DNA of 62,183 bases from an uncultured Ruminococcus sp. (GCA_902794395.1 CADBHB010000015.1:1-62183); one strand, 5' to 3'; counted from the stretch's first letter, positions 1 to 9,913 are shown. The notes: generated from the sequence alone by a model not told the origin. Numbers and translations are program-made.

Positions 1-1
1 C

Positions 2-1597
2 AAAATGCTGCTGCCCGTTATGCGTTCGCTCGAAAAAATGCACGCGGAGAATATCATCCACCGCGACATTTCGCCCGATAACATCATGGTGCTCAGCGAC
101 GGCGGCGTCAAGCTGATGGACTTCGGCGCGGCGCGGCAGTTTTCGCAGGAAATGTCTCGTTCGCTTTCGGTGGTGCTCAAGCCGGGCTTCGCGCCCTTTG
201 AGCAGTACAGCCGCCGAGGCAAGCAGGGACCTTGGACGGACGTCTACGCTTTGTGCGCGACCTTATATAAATGTATCACGGACGTCACCCCTGTCGACTC
301 CCTTGACCGCGTTACTGCGGACGACCTGCAAAAGCCCTCGACTCTGGGAGCGGAAATCTCCGCAGGCCCGGAAGCCGTTCTGATGAAAGGGCTTGCCGTT
401 CAGCCGCAAGACCGCCTGCAAAGCGTGAGAGAGCTGATCGAAGCCGCGGAGACGGCTTTGAGCGATAAGCCGGCGGAAAAACCTGTCGAGAAGGAAAAAT
501 CCACGCCTGCGCCTCCCTTGCCGAAACAGCCGGAAGCAGAGGACAAAAACCGCACGGTCGCGGCAGACACACCGTTCACGCCGCAGCCCGATCCGGTCAA
601 GCCGCAGCCCGCGCCGGTCAAGAAAGACCCGCCCAAAAAGCGTGGTAAAAAGGCGGAGATCATTTCAATCGTTGCTATTACGTTGGTTATCGTCGTAGCA
701 GTGGTGTGTCTAATGCTATTTATCCCGAAAGCATCATTGAGCAAAAGCGAGTTGCAAGCTATACGCGAAAAGCTGCCGGCGCAGACAACGATCGGTGCGG
801 GGGAATGGGACACTGTCGGACTGAAAGCATATGGTACGGTTGTTGCGACGGGATGTAATAATGGCGGTCAATGCGACGTCAACGATTGGAAGGATATTGT
901 TGCGGTAAGCGCTGGCGATTATCACACTGTCGGTCTGAAAACAAACGGTACGGTCATCGCAACAGGTTATAATGACCATGGTCAATGTGATGTCAGCGCT
1001 TGGAAAGACATCGTTGCGGTAAGTGCGGGAACTGATCACACTGTCGGCTTAAAATCAGACGGAACGGTCATCGCAACAGGTAATAATGACTATGGTCAAT
1101 GTGATGTCAGCGCTTGGAAAGACATTGTCGCGGTAAGTGCGGGAAGTGTTCACACTGTCGGCTTGAAATCAGACGGAACGGTCGTTGCAACAGGTAATAA
1201 TGACTATGGTCAATGTGATGTCAGCGCTTGGAAAGACATCGTCGCGGTAAGTGCGGGATGGGAGCACACTGTCGGCTTAAAATCAGACGGAACGGTCGTT
1301 GCGGTGGGAAGCAATTTATACGGTCAATGCGACGTCAGCGATTGGAAAAATATTGTCGCTGTCAGTGCAGGTTCTTATCATACTGTCGGCTTGAAAGCAG
1401 ACGGAACGGTCGTTGCGGCGGGAGGCTATTTATACGATCAATGCGACGTTGGCGATTGGAAAGACATCGTCGCTGTCAGTGCAGGTCATTATCATACTGT
1501 CGGCTTGAAATCAGACGGAACGGTCGTTGCGGTGGGATGCAATTCAGACGGTCAATGCGACGTCGACGACTGGACAAACATCAAAGTTCCATCATAA
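2..1597 (+). CDS. Membrane Ser/Thr protein kinase with extracellular RCC1-type repeats (5' truncated)
   Basis: The reading frame is open to the window edge, so the kinase N-lobe lies outside. Visible are the catalytic loop HRDISPDN and the DFG motif (about residues 19-41 counted from the first Met at base 5), the rest of the C-lobe to about 150, a Pro/Lys-rich linker, and one membrane segment near 219-241. The extracellular part is seven tandem repeats of 38 residues (114 bp at the DNA level), each with HTVGLKSDGTV, GQCDV and DWKDIVAVSAG blocks. This is the RCC1 beta-propeller type, and seven blades would close one propeller. Known family role: Hanks-type kinases phosphorylate cell-division and wall proteins, usually sensing through PASTA domains; here RCC1 repeats replace them. 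The FHA-SEDS gene downstream is a plausible partner (inference). Middle repeats are nearly identical in DNA, suggesting recent amplification. Confidence 0.9.
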   Translation, partial: KMLLPVMRSLEKMHAENIIHRDISPDNIMVLSDGGVKLMDFGAARQFSQEMSRSLSVVLKPGFAPFEQYSRRGKQGPWTDVYALCATLYKCITDVTPVDSLDRVTADDLQKPSTLGAEISAGPEAVLMKGLAVQPQDRLQSVRELIEAAETALSDKPAEKPVEKEKSTPAPPLPKQPEAEDKNRTVAADTPFTPQPDPVKPQPAPVKKDPPKKRGKKAEIISIVAITLVIVVAVVCLMLFIPKASLSKSELQAIREKLPAQTTIGAGEWDTVGLKAYGTVVATGCNNGGQCDVNDWKDIVAVSAGDYHTVGLKTNGTVIATGYNDHGQCDVSAWKDIVAVSAGTDHTVGLKSDGTVIATGNNDYGQCDVSAWKDIVAVSAGSVHTVGLKSDGTVVATGNNDYGQCDVSAWKDIVAVSAGWEHTVGLKSDGTVVAVGSNLYGQCDVSDWKNIVAVSAGSYHTVGLKADGTVVAAGGYLYDQCDVGDWKDIVAVSAGHYHTVGLKSDGTVVAVGCNSDGQCDVDDWTNIKVPS

Positions 1598-1605
1598 TAT
1601 AAAGC

Positions 1606-1641
1606 AAAGCGCTTCGCTTTCACGGCGGGGCGCTCTTTTTT
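1606..1641 (+). terminator. Probable intrinsic terminator after the kinase gene
   Basis: AGCGC at 1608-1612 can pair with GCGCT at 1630-1634 and is followed by a six-T run. A competing small hairpin (AAAGCG/CGCTTT, 1606-1620) overlaps it. The stem is short, so the call is moderate. Confidence 0.45.
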
Positions 1642-1705
1642 GAATTGAAAACTGGAAATCTTTAGGAAAACCTTTGCACAAACAATGAACCTCTGCAGCA
1701 TTTTC

Positions 1706-1730
1706 GGGCGCATACACGGGTGCGCCCCTG
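1706..1730. repeat. REP-like palindrome (intergenic copy)
   Basis: GGGCGCA and TGCGCCC form a 7-bp stem around an 8-base loop, followed by CCTGCGG. The form matches the palindromes inside the two RAYT transposase genes near 46.6 and 49.6 kb (GGGCG...CGCCCC). No other feature was seen in 1642-1795. Confidence 0.5.
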
Positions 1731-1795
1731 CGGCATTACCGAAACATTGATGTTCAGCTGTGCGGATGACGGTTTCCGTAGCCGCGCCGAAACAC

Positions 1796-1824
1796 TTGAC
1801 TTTTTCTTCCACTTGCGGTATTAT
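1796..1824 (+). promoter_or_regulatory. Promoter of the FHA-SEDS gene
   Basis: TTGACT (1796-1801), a 17-bp spacer and TATTAT (1819-1824) form a good vegetative promoter. Transcription would start near 1831, so an ATG at 1830 cannot be the start codon. The TTG at 1866 with AAGGAGG at 1851 fits. Confidence 0.7.
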
Positions 1825-1865
1825 CTAATATGTATAGCTATCTGAATAATAAGGAGGTCCGGCTT

Positions 1866-3545
1866 TTGTTTGATACGTCAGTTGTATTTGACGCGGGCGT
1901 TGTGGGTCTGCGCATGCTTATGCCCCTGTTCGCGATCGTGATCGTATATCAATGCTACGCGGCTATGCGCCGCCGCAGACGTCCGGAGAAGCCGCTTGTT
2001 TCTCTTTATAACCCAAACACGGGCGGCATGATACCCGTAGTTTTCTGGGAAAATTCCATAGGACGCAGCAAGGCGAGCGACATAATCGTCAACGACCTTT
2101 CGGTGTCCCGCAATCACTGCGTGCTGCTGCGCCGCAGCGCGGGCTGGTTTATCTCGGACGTCGGTTCCCTTACGGGCACCTTCGTCAACGGCGTGCGTGT
2201 TAACGGACGCGCGCAGGTGCTTATCGACGACATAATCACGGTAGGCAACACCGAGTATCAGCTCAAGCGCGGCGATGACTTCACCTCTCCGCTGCGCACC
2301 AACTGGTTTTTCTCCAAGGTCAGCGACAAGCCCGCTATCCAGGCGTGGAAGCTGATGCTCATGGTCACGCTGTTCCATCTGTTCATGGCGGTCGAGGCTA
2401 TGTTCTGGAACGACGGCACAAACGTCTACTCGCCGCTGGTACTCTTTTTTGCCCTGGCGGCAGTGGAATGGGGCTTCTTTTCCGTTTCTTATTTCGCGCT
2501 CAGGCGCGTCAACTTCGAGCTTGAGGCACTGGGGCTGTTCCTAACGGGCATCGGCGTAATGATGCTGGTGCGCCAGGTCGAGCGCTCCGCCTATGTGCAG
2601 CTTATCGCTTCGGGCATCGGTATAGCGCTTTACTGCGTTATCATCAAGTTTATTGAGGACCCCGACCGCAGCGACAAAATTCGCATCCCCGTGATGATCG
2701 CGGCGGTGGTGTTCCTGTCTACGAGCATCCTGCTGGGCAAGGTGACCAACGGCGCCGCCAACTGGGTGTACATCGGCTCAATATCCTTCCAGCCCTCTGA
2801 GTTCGTAAAAACCATTTTCATTTTTATAGGCGCGGGCGCGCTGGATAAATTGCAGACAAAGCGCAACCTGATAGAGTTCATCATCTTTTCCATAGTATGT
2901 GTGGGACTCTGCGCCCTCATGGGCGACTTCGGCACCGCGCTCATCTTCTTCGTGACCTTCCTGCTCATCGCGTTCATGCGTTCGGGCGACATCAAAACCG
3001 TCATCCTCGCGGTGGCGGCGGCGGTGTTCGGCGTGGTCATCGTGCTGCGATTCAAACCCTACGTCGCAAGCCGCTTTGAGGCGTGGCGACACGTTTGGGA
3101 ATACGCCAACGACCCCGGCGGCTACCAGCAGGTGCGCGTGCTGACCTATGTCGCCAGCGGCGGACTGTTCGGCGTAGGCATCGGCAACGGCTATTTCAAG
3201 CAGTATTTCGCCTCGGAAAGCGACTTGGTGTTCGGTTTGGTGTCCGAGGAAATGGGCGTAATAGTCGCCATTGTCATCGCGCTCGCGGTGGCGCTGCTGA
3301 TGATATACGCGCGCGCCATAGCCACCCGCACCCGCAGCACCTTCTACTCCATCTCGTCCTGCTGCGCCGCGGGACTTTTGGTGGTGCAGCTTTCGCTCAA
3401 TATTTTCGGCGCTACCGACATTCTGCCCCTCACGGGCGTCACCTTCCCGTTCATCAGCTCGGGCGGTTCCAGCATAATCTCCTGCTGGGGACTGCTGGCA
3501 TTCATAAAGGCGGCGGATGAACGCACATATTCGATAAAGCGCTAG
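1866..3545 (+). CDS. FHA-domain SEDS peptidoglycan polymerase (FtsW/RodA family)
   Basis: The start is TTG at 1866: AAGGAGGT sits 8 bases upstream, and the in-frame ATG at 1830 falls at the predicted transcription start. After one N-terminal membrane segment comes an FHA domain (about residues 55-125) with GRS, SVSRNH and NGV motifs, which binds phosphothreonine. A multi-pass SEDS region follows; its C-terminal hallmarks are GGLFGVGIGNG, ESDLVFGLVSEEMG and PFISSGGSS. SEDS proteins polymerise lipid II glycan strands with a class B PBP partner, which is the next gene. The FHA fusion plus the upstream kinase suggests phospho-dependent control (inference). The length of about 560 residues fits a SEDS core of about 400 plus the FHA module. 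Confidence 0.93.
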   Translation: MFDTSVVFDAGVVGLRMLMPLFAIVIVYQCYAAMRRRRRPEKPLVSLYNPNTGGMIPVVFWENSIGRSKASDIIVNDLSVSRNHCVLLRRSAGWFISDVGSLTGTFVNGVRVNGRAQVLIDDIITVGNTEYQLKRGDDFTSPLRTNWFFSKVSDKPAIQAWKLMLMVTLFHLFMAVEAMFWNDGTNVYSPLVLFFALAAVEWGFFSVSYFALRRVNFELEALGLFLTGIGVMMLVRQVERSAYVQLIASGIGIALYCVIIKFIEDPDRSDKIRIPVMIAAVVFLSTSILLGKVTNGAANWVYIGSISFQPSEFVKTIFIFIGAGALDKLQTKRNLIEFIIFSIVCVGLCALMGDFGTALIFFVTFLLIAFMRSGDIKTVILAVAAAVFGVVIVLRFKPYVASRFEAWRHVWEYANDPGGYQQVRVLTYVASGGLFGVGIGNGYFKQYFASESDLVFGLVSEEMGVIVAIVIALAVALLMIYARAIATRTRSTFYSISSCCAAGLLVVQLSLNIFGATDILPLTGVTFPFISSGGSSIISCWGLLAFIKAADERTYSIKR

Positions 3546-3563
3546 GGCGTTTTATCTGAGGTC

Positions 3564-3604
3564 AAGAGCGTTTCTCAAACGAAACGCGGCTCTTTACCTT
3601 TTTC
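3564..3604 (+). terminator. Terminator between SEDS and PBP genes
   Basis: AAGAGC/GCTCTT plus GTTTC/GAAAC form a bulged stem at 3564-3594, followed by TTTACCTTTTT. It would cut transcription or set a ratio between the SEDS and PBP genes. Confidence 0.6.
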
Positions 3605-3640
3605 ATCAACTCTCAACTCCTTTTGAAAGGCGGTGGGTAT

Positions 3641-5038
3641 ATGAAACGAATCTTACGACGCAGCACACTGGTGCTGATATTTACAATCGCGTTTATCGTG
3701 GGCATCGGCTTCTTTACCGTAGAACTGGTGATGGGTGCCAAGGATTGGATAGCCCAGCCCTACAATGCCCATGTTTCCGGCTCAAGCGGCCTGGAAGAAG
3801 CGGGCAAGATACTTGACCGCAACGGCAACGTTCTCGCCGAGACCGTAGACGGCGAACGGATGTACAACGGCGACGAGGGCGTGCGGCGCGCGCTGCTCCA
3901 TACGGTGGGCGACAACAGCCTGAATATCTCCACGGCGGTGCAGAGCAAGTACCGCTCGCTGCTCACCAATTACAGCCTTATCTGGGGACTTAATATGCCG
4001 CAGTCCATGCGCACCTCGCGCGACATCACCCTCACTGTGGACGCCCCCACCTGCAAGACCGCTTATGAGGCGCTGGAGACTACGGGCTGCAAAGGCGCCT
4101 GCGTCATTTACAACTACAAGACGGGCGAGGTTATCTGCTCGGTCAGCAACCCGAGCTACGACCCGCAGAACCCTCCCGAGATAACCGAGGAGAACCAGAG
4201 CGAGTACGACGGCGTTTATCTGGACAACGTGCTGTCGTCCGCCTTCACGCCCGGCTCCATATTCAAGATAGTCACCGCGGCGGCGGCGCTTGAAAACAAC
4301 GCTCCGCTGCTAAGTCAGCCGTCTATCTGCTACTGCAACGGCACCGAGACCTTCGGCAGCAGCGACGTGCACTGCTACGGCTGGATGCCTCACGGCAGCG
4401 TCGACCTCAGGCGCGCCATGTCGGAATCGTGCAACATCGCCTTCGCGCATCTGGCGCTCGACGTCGGCCCCGAAAAAATGCAGTCGATGGCGGATAAGAT
4501 AGGCATAAACAGCTCCTTCAACGTCGACGACACCCCCACAGCCAAGGGTCACTACAAGGCGCCAGAAACGGACGATAACGTGCTGGCGTGGACCGGTATC
4601 GGACAGGGCTTTGACGAGTATGAGGACAAGGTCAATCCTATGCAGATGGCGGTCATCTGCGGAGCTATTGCTAACCGCGGCTCCGCCATGAACCCAACAT
4701 ATATCAAGAGCGGTACGGGCGGAATTTTGGAAATGATGGGCATAAAGCATAACGAGTCCCATAACCTTATCAACTCCGACACCGCGCAGAAGGTAGACGA
4801 CGTCATGCCCTCCTACACGCTCGGCGGCGTCAACGCTCATGCCAAAACCGGCACCGCGGAGATAGACGTTTCAAACAACATCAACAACGCGTGGTTCGTG
4901 GGCTATTCCACCGAAGCCGACTGTCCGCTCGCCTTTGCCTGCGTTGTGGCGCGCACCAACGGAATCGGCGACAACACCGCCCGTCCCATAGTGGACGCGG
5001 CTATGGCTCAGGCGGCAAAGGCTGTCAGAGGTTATTAA
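3641..5038 (+). CDS. Class B penicillin-binding protein (PbpA-like transpeptidase)
   Basis: The ATG at 3641 is chosen because the GGCGGTGGG ribosome site lies just before it; a TTG at 3623 is in frame but lies upstream of that site. One N-terminal membrane anchor (about 8-30) is followed by a transpeptidase domain. The active serine is in TPGSIFK (S206, K209), the SxN motif is SCN (263-265) and the KTG box is near residue 402. At about 465 residues it is short and resembles the PbpA class paired with RodA. It cross-links stem peptides outside the membrane. The preceding SEDS gene is its natural partner. Confidence 0.92.
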   Translation: MKRILRRSTLVLIFTIAFIVGIGFFTVELVMGAKDWIAQPYNAHVSGSSGLEEAGKILDRNGNVLAETVDGERMYNGDEGVRRALLHTVGDNSLNISTAVQSKYRSLLTNYSLIWGLNMPQSMRTSRDITLTVDAPTCKTAYEALETTGCKGACVIYNYKTGEVICSVSNPSYDPQNPPEITEENQSEYDGVYLDNVLSSAFTPGSIFKIVTAAAALENNAPLLSQPSICYCNGTETFGSSDVHCYGWMPHGSVDLRRAMSESCNIAFAHLALDVGPEKMQSMADKIGINSSFNVDDTPTAKGHYKAPETDDNVLAWTGIGQGFDEYEDKVNPMQMAVICGAIANRGSAMNPTYIKSGTGGILEMMGIKHNESHNLINSDTAQKVDDVMPSYTLGGVNAHAKTGTAEIDVSNNINNAWFVGYSTEADCPLAFACVVARTNGIGDNTARPIVDAAMAQAAKAVRGY

Positions 5039-5077
5039 CAGTATATTATACATTTAATATAGAAAGGAAATCATTCC

Positions 5078-7951
5078 ATGGCAAACTTTTTAAAAGCGCT
5101 GTTCGGCAATTACAGCAAACGCGAGGTAAAGCGTGTCCAGCCCATAGCGGACAAGGTGCTCGCGCTGGAGAGCAAATACGCTGAAATGTCGGAGAGCGAA
5201 CTGAAAAACCAAACGGCGCTCCTCAAAGAACGCCTTGCTAACGGCGAAACCACCGACGACATCCTGCCCGACGCATTTGCAGTCTGCCGCGAGGCAAGCT
5301 GGCGCGTGCTGGGCATGAAGCACTTCCCCGTACAGGTGGTCGGCGGCGTGGTGCTCCATCAGGGACGTATCGCCGAAATGAAAACAGGTGAAGGTAAAAC
5401 TCTGGTGGCGACCCTGCCCGCCTACCTCAACGCGCTCACGGGCGACGGCGTACACATAGTCACCGTCAACGACTACCTTGCCCGCCGCGACTCCGAGTGG
5501 ATGGGCAAGCTCTACAAGTACCTCGGTCTAAAGGTCGGTCTTATCGTCCATGACCTCGACAACGACGGCAGAAAGGAAGCCTACAACGCCGACATCACCT
5601 ACGGCACCAACAACGAGCTGGGCTTTGACTACCTGCGCGACAACATGGTCGTTTATAAAGAAAACAAGGTGCAGCGCGGCCACGCCTTCGCCATCGTCGA
5701 CGAGGTCGACTCCATCCTGATAGACGAAGCGCGTACCCCTCTCATCATCTCGGGCAAGGGCGACAAATCCACCGACCTCTATGAAAAGGCGGACCGCCTT
5801 GCCAAGACCCTGAAGCTGGAGCGCTTCACCGAGATCGACTCCAAGGAGGACATGGACGCCTACTACGCCGAAAACGGCATAGATTACGTCGTGGATGAAA
5901 AGCAAAAGACCGCTACCCTCACCCAGCTCGGCGTTAAAAAGGCGGAGGAATACTTCGGCATCGACAACCTCACCGACCCCGAAAACCTCACGCTCCAGCA
6001 CCACGTCAACCAGGCTATCAAGGCAAACGGCGTTATGAAGCTCGACGTCGACTATGTAGTCAAGGACGGCGAGGTAATCATCGTCGACGAATTTACCGGC
6101 CGTCTTATGTACGGCAGACGCTTCAACGAGGGTCTGCATCAGGCTATCGAAGCCAAGGAAGGCGTTAAGGTGCAGAGCGAGAGCAAGACCCTTGCCACCA
6201 TCACCTTCCAAAACTATTTCCGCCTTTACAAAAAGCTCTCGGGCATGACCGGTACAGGTCAGACCGAGTCCGAGGAATTTCAGGAGATTTACAAGCTCGA
6301 CGTTGTTGAGATACCCACCAACAAGCCCGTTATCCGCATCGATATGCCCGACTCCGTATTTAAGACCGAAAACGGCAAGTTCAATGCCGTTATCGACCAG
6401 ATAGTCGAGGTGCACGAAAAGGGTCAGCCCGTGCTGGTCGGCACCATCTCCATAGAAAAGTCCGAGCACCTATCAAAGATGCTCAAGCGCCGCGGCATCA
6501 AGCACAATGTGCTCAACGCCAAGCAGCACGAGAAGGAAGCCGAGATAATCGCGCAGGCGGGTAAATTCGGCGCCGTTACCATAGCCACCAACATGGCGGG
6601 CCGCGGAACCGACATCATACTCGGCGGTAATGCCGAGTATATGGCAAAGGCATCCATGCGCAAGCAGGGCTATCCCGAGGAGCTGATAGAGGAGGCTACC
6701 GGTTACGCCGAGACAGATAACGAGGAGATCCTCGAAGCGAGAAAGACCTTCCGGGAGCTTAACGAAAAATATAAGGACGAGATCAAGGACGAAGCCGATC
6801 AGGTGCGCGAAGCGGGCGGCTTGATGATAATCGGCACCGAGCGCCACGAGTCCCGCCGAATCGACAACCAGCTGCGCGGCCGTTCCGGTCGTCAGGGCGA
6901 CCCGGGCGTCAGCCGCTTCTTCCTCTCCACCGAGGACGACCTGATGCGACTCTTCGGCGGCGACCGCATGAAGGCGATGATGGACCGCATGAACGTCGAT
7001 GAGGACACGCCCATCGAAAACAAAATGCTCACCAACATCATCGAGAACTCTCAGGAAAAGGTAGAGCTGCGCAACTTCGGCATACGTAAGGACGTCCTCC
7101 AGTACGATGACGTGCTCAACCGCCAGCGTGAGATCATCTACGGTCAGCGAGACCAGGTGCTCAACGGCGAGGACCTTCACGACACCGTGCTCAAGATGCT
7201 CAACGACACCATCGACACCTCCGTTACCCACTACCTGCCCGAGGGCGACAAGGAAAACTGGAATTACCAGAGCCTTGTTGAGTACTACAAGGGCTGGATA
7301 ATCACCGACGAGGAGAAATACAAGCTCGACGCCGACGACCTTGAGGAAATGGACGCCGACGAGATCGGTCAGATGATAAAGGACGACGCGCTCGCCATCT
7401 TCAAGGCGAACGACGAGCTGCTTCCGGCGGAGACCATCCGCGAAATGGAGCGCGTCTACCTGCTCAAGAGCGTTGACACCCACTGGATGGATCATATCGA
7501 CGCGATGGATCAGCTCAAGTCGGGCATCCACCTGCGCTCCTACGGTCAGCACGACCCCGTCGTAGAGTACCGTCTTGAGGGCTTCGATATGTTTGACGAG
7601 ATGATCGAGAACATCCGCGAGGACACCGTCAAGCTCATGCTCATCATGCCCAAGCGCGTATATGAGATCCAGAAGCGCCAGGAGGCGATAGAAGCCGCGC
7701 GCAAGGCGGCGGAAAAGCAGGCGGCGGCAGCCCATCAGGTCATGCTTAACAAGGGCGAGGAGAAGCCTCAGCCCAACGCCGTGCAGGCGGCGCTCAAGCG
7801 CGAGCAGGTGGCAAAGCCCACTCAGACCTCGGGCGACGGCACCGACACCCAAAACAAAACCGTCCGCAAGGGCAAAAAGGTCGGCAGAAACGACCCCTGT
7901 CCCTGCGGCAGCGGCAAAAAGTACAAAAAGTGCTGCGGACGCGACGCTTGA
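5078..7951 (+). CDS. secA: Preprotein translocase ATPase SecA
   Basis: Full-length SecA of 957 residues. Visible are Walker A TGEGKT (about 105-110), the DEVDS box with [11 protein letters not shown], the GRGTDI and [10 protein letters not shown] helicase motifs, and a C-terminal zinc module ([13 protein letters not shown]). SecA drives secretory proteins through SecYEG using ATP at the inner face of the membrane. The AGAAAGG site lies 9-15 bases before ATG. It would serve the many exported proteins encoded downstream but is a housekeeping gene. Confidence 0.98.
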   Translation: MANFLKALFGNYSKREVKRVQPIADKVLALESKYAEMSESELKNQTALLKERLANGETTDDILPDAFAVCREASWRVLGMKHFPVQVVGGVVLHQGRIAEMKTGEGKTLVATLPAYLNALTGDGVHIVTVNDYLARRDSEWMGKLYKYLGLKVGLIVHDLDNDGRKEAYNADITYGTNNELGFDYLRDNMVVYKENKVQRGHAFAIVDEVDSILIDEARTPLIISGKGDKSTDLYEKADRLAKTLKLERFTEIDSKEDMDAYYAENGIDYVVDEKQKTATLTQLGVKKAEEYFGIDNLTDPENLTLQHHVNQAIKANGVMKLDVDYVVKDGEVIIVDEFTGRLMYGRRFNEGLHQAIEAKEGVKVQSESKTLATITFQNYFRLYKKLSGMTGTGQTESEEFQEIYKLDVVEIPTNKPVIRIDMPDSVFKTENGKFNAVIDQIVEVHEKGQPVLVGTISIEKSEHLSKMLKRRGIKHNVLNAKQHEKEAEIIAQAGKFGAVTIATNMAGRGTDIILGGNAEYMAKASMRKQGYPEELIEEATGYAETDNEEILEARKTFRELNEKYKDEIKDEADQVREAGGLMIIGTERHESRRIDNQLRGRSGRQGDPGVSRFFLSTEDDLMRLFGGDRMKAMMDRMNVDEDTPIENKMLTNIIENSQEKVELRNFGIRKDVLQYDDVLNRQREIIYGQRDQVLNGEDLHDTVLKMLNDTIDTSVTHYLPEGDKENWNYQSLVEYYKGWIITDEEKYKLDADDLEEMDADEIGQMIKDDALAIFKANDELLPAETIREMERVYLLKSVDTHWMDHIDAMDQLKSGIHLRSYGQHDPVVEYRLEGFDMFDEMIENIREDTVKLMLIMPKRVYEIQKRQEAIEAARKAAEKQAAAAHQVMLNKGEEKPQPNAVQAALKREQVAKPTQTSGDGTDTQNKTVRKGKKVGRNDPCPCGSGKKYKKCCGRDA

Positions 7952-7970
7952 AAATAAGTCAAAACTCCTG

Positions 7971-8006
7971 CGGAGCCGACTGTGTAAGTCGGCTCCGCTG
8001 TTGTTT
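7971..8006 (+). terminator. Strong terminator after secA
   Basis: An 11-bp perfect stem (CGGAGCCGACT / AGTCGGCTCCG) with a 5-base loop, followed by a T-rich stretch. It separates secA from the SipW locus. Confidence 0.85.
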
Positions 8007-8123
8007 TGTCCGAAAAAGTGAAAATCTAGGCAAAGCCACACCCTTTAGTCAAACTGCGAAAGCATTATATCACAAAACTATCAAATAACTTGCACAAAAG
8101 CGTCACGAATATTTTGTCAATCC

Positions 8124-8183
8124 ATACGAAAATATACTTTTTATACGAAAATAATTGATTTGCGTTGTAAAAAATAGTAAAAT
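8124..8183 (+). promoter_or_regulatory. Promoter and tandem upstream sites of the SipW-type locus
   Basis: TTGATT (8155-8160), 17 bp, TAAAAT (8178-8183). Just upstream the 11-mer ATACGAAAATA occurs twice (8124-8134 and 8143-8153), spaced 19 bp start to start, so both copies face nearly the same side of the helix. This fits a dimeric activator or repressor site (inference). The 5' leader would be about 45 bases. Confidence 0.55.
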
Positions 8184-8233
8184 TTAAAGTGTATAAAAGG
8201 CTAAATACGTAAAAAGCAAAAGGAGTGATGACA

Positions 8234-9064
8234 ATGGGACTGTTTAAAAAAGCGGTTGACCGTTTGGTCAGTGACAAAGTGCCCCATAAACGGCGCAAAA
8301 GAATGATTATCTTTGTTGCCCTCATCACGGTGCTCTCCATGGTCACCTCCACCGTCGCGTGGTTCACCGTCAACACCTTCGCGGGTGTCAAGGTGTTTGA
8401 AATCAACATCAGCACGGGGCAACAGCTCAAGGTTTCCATGGAAAACCACGGCACGGACTTGGAAAAATACACCAATATAATCACTAATGAGATGGTCAAC
8501 AGCTATCTCGGCAAATACAACACCACGCTCAACGACCTGCTCCTTGCTCCCGTCACCACCAACAACGGCACCACCTTTACCTATCAAAGGGGGCAGGAGG
8601 TCAAGGAAAACGAGCAGGGCACCTATCTTGAGTTCAAGTGCTGGTTCATCGGCACCTGCGATATGTACGTCCACCTCACCACCGAGGGCAACAACAACGA
8701 CGACGGCAACGGAGTCGGCACTACCCGCATCACCTCCAGTTCCCCGGCGCCTCAAAGCGAGATCGTGCAGGCTGTGCGCATGAGCTTCGACGCCAACGAC
8801 AACGACAACAGCTACAAAACCTGGGAGCCTAACAAAGGTGCGCAGGTCACATCCCTGACAACTTTCGATCTTCCCGGCGGCACGATGGTCTACGGCGCTG
8901 AAAATCAGCTTTTCCACCTCAATGCGCTTGAACCCAAGGAGGTCACGCTCCGCTTGTGGATGGAGGGCGAAGATCCCCAGTGTGACGACGACGTCAAGGG
9001 CGCGCAGATGTCTGTCGAGCTTTCTTTCGTTGCCTGCAACGAGCACGGCGAACCTATTACATAA
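8234..9064 (+). CDS. SipW-type secreted or anchored protein, W-x-E-G-x-D family (paralogue A)
   Basis: The start at ATG 8234 is 8 bases after AGGAG; ATG 8228 and GTG 8225 are in frame but too close. A basic N-terminus and one hydrophobic segment (about 20-38) end in TSTVAWFTVNTF, the AWF signature seen at SipW-type cleavage sites. The mature part is beta-rich, with Asn/Asp-rich loops. Near the C-terminus is LWMEGEDPQCDDD followed by a final beta-strand; this block recurs in five other proteins of the locus. It is the first gene after the promoter. A fibre or matrix subunit is inferred from the family resemblance; the exact role is unknown. Confidence 0.75.
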   Translation: MGLFKKAVDRLVSDKVPHKRRKRMIIFVALITVLSMVTSTVAWFTVNTFAGVKVFEINISTGQQLKVSMENHGTDLEKYTNIITNEMVNSYLGKYNTTLNDLLLAPVTTNNGTTFTYQRGQEVKENEQGTYLEFKCWFIGTCDMYVHLTTEGNNNDDGNGVGTTRITSSSPAPQSEIVQAVRMSFDANDNDNSYKTWEPNKGAQVTSLTTFDLPGGTMVYGAENQLFHLNALEPKEVTLRLWMEGEDPQCDDDVKGAQMSVELSFVACNEHGEPIT

Positions 9065-9106
9065 CCACATCATTCAATAATCCACAACAAACGGAGGTGC
9101 AGCACC

Positions 9107-9913
9107 TTGGCTTTCGGAAAAAAGAATAATCCCGTAACTCCCGAGGAGGTCGCCGATCTCGGTTTCAAGCATGAAGTCCAGGCAGCGAAGGATAAAAACT
9201 CCTCCGTATACGACCACTTCCATTCGCAGGAGAACGCAAAGGCGGTGGCAGACGCGAAAAAGCGCAAAAAGCGCTACGCCATCATCCTTGCGGCTCTGCT
9301 CGGAACACTCATTGTGCTATATATCGTTTCAATGCTCCGCACCCAATGGGGCGACCTCACCATCTCGGTCGGCAAGGTGTATGACGGCAAAACCATCATG
9401 CTCTGCGAAAACGCTGATTTTGAGGACGGAGTAAAGGTCAACCTCAACGGCGGAGTTATCAAGGACGTCACCAACATCACCAAGGACTGGATCCCCGCGG
9501 GCGTGGATGACGAAAAGGACGGTCAGCACAACGGAGAAAACTACCTCGCCTACACCTTCTATTTGAAGAATACCGGCGAGAAGGATCTCGAATACAACAC
9601 TACCTTCAATATCACGGGCGCCACCAAGTCCGCCGACGAAGCGGTACGCTTCCAAATCTACCGCAACGGCGAGGATCAGGTGTTTGCCAAGGGTCAGTAT
9701 GACGACCGCTCAAAGCCCGAGGAGGACGCTACGGCGTTTGTAGATGACAAAACCGTCTACACCGCGCAGGCAACGCCTTTAAAGGCGGGTGAGGTCGACA
9801 AATACACCGTCGTCATTTGGATCGAGGGCAACGACCCTCAGTGCGTTGACGATATCCGAGGCGGCACCGTTCGCTCTCATATGGTATTCGACGTCGTGCC
9901 CGACGTCAAGTAA
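9107..9913 (+). CDS. Membrane-anchored W-x-E-G-x-D family protein (paralogue B)
   Basis: The start is TTG at 9107 with GGAGGTG 7 bases upstream. Unlike its neighbours it has a long charged cytoplasmic N-terminus (about 60 residues) before one membrane helix (about 62-82) and no AWF cleavage motif, so it probably stays anchored. The extracellular domain ends with VIWIEGNDPQCVDD and a closing strand, matching the C-terminal block of paralogues A, C and E. It could be the base or anchor of a fibre built from its relatives (inference). It lies 42 bp after paralogue A in the same transcript. Confidence 0.72.
   Translation: MAFGKKNNPVTPEEVADLGFKHEVQAAKDKNSSVYDHFHSQENAKAVADAKKRKKRYAIILAALLGTLIVLYIVSMLRTQWGDLTISVGKVYDGKTIMLCENADFEDGVKVNLNGGVIKDVTNITKDWIPAGVDDEKDGQHNGENYLAYTFYLKNTGEKDLEYNTTFNITGATKSADEAVRFQIYRNGEDQVFAKGQYDDRSKPEEDATAFVDDKTVYTAQATPLKAGEVDKYTVVIWIEGNDPQCVDDIRGGTVRSHMVFDVVPDVK

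Noticed and set aside
6473-8041. Long minus-strand open frame (522 codons) opposite secA
   Set aside because: It mirrors secA codons, has no ribosome site and encodes low-complexity Val/Leu/His-rich sequence.
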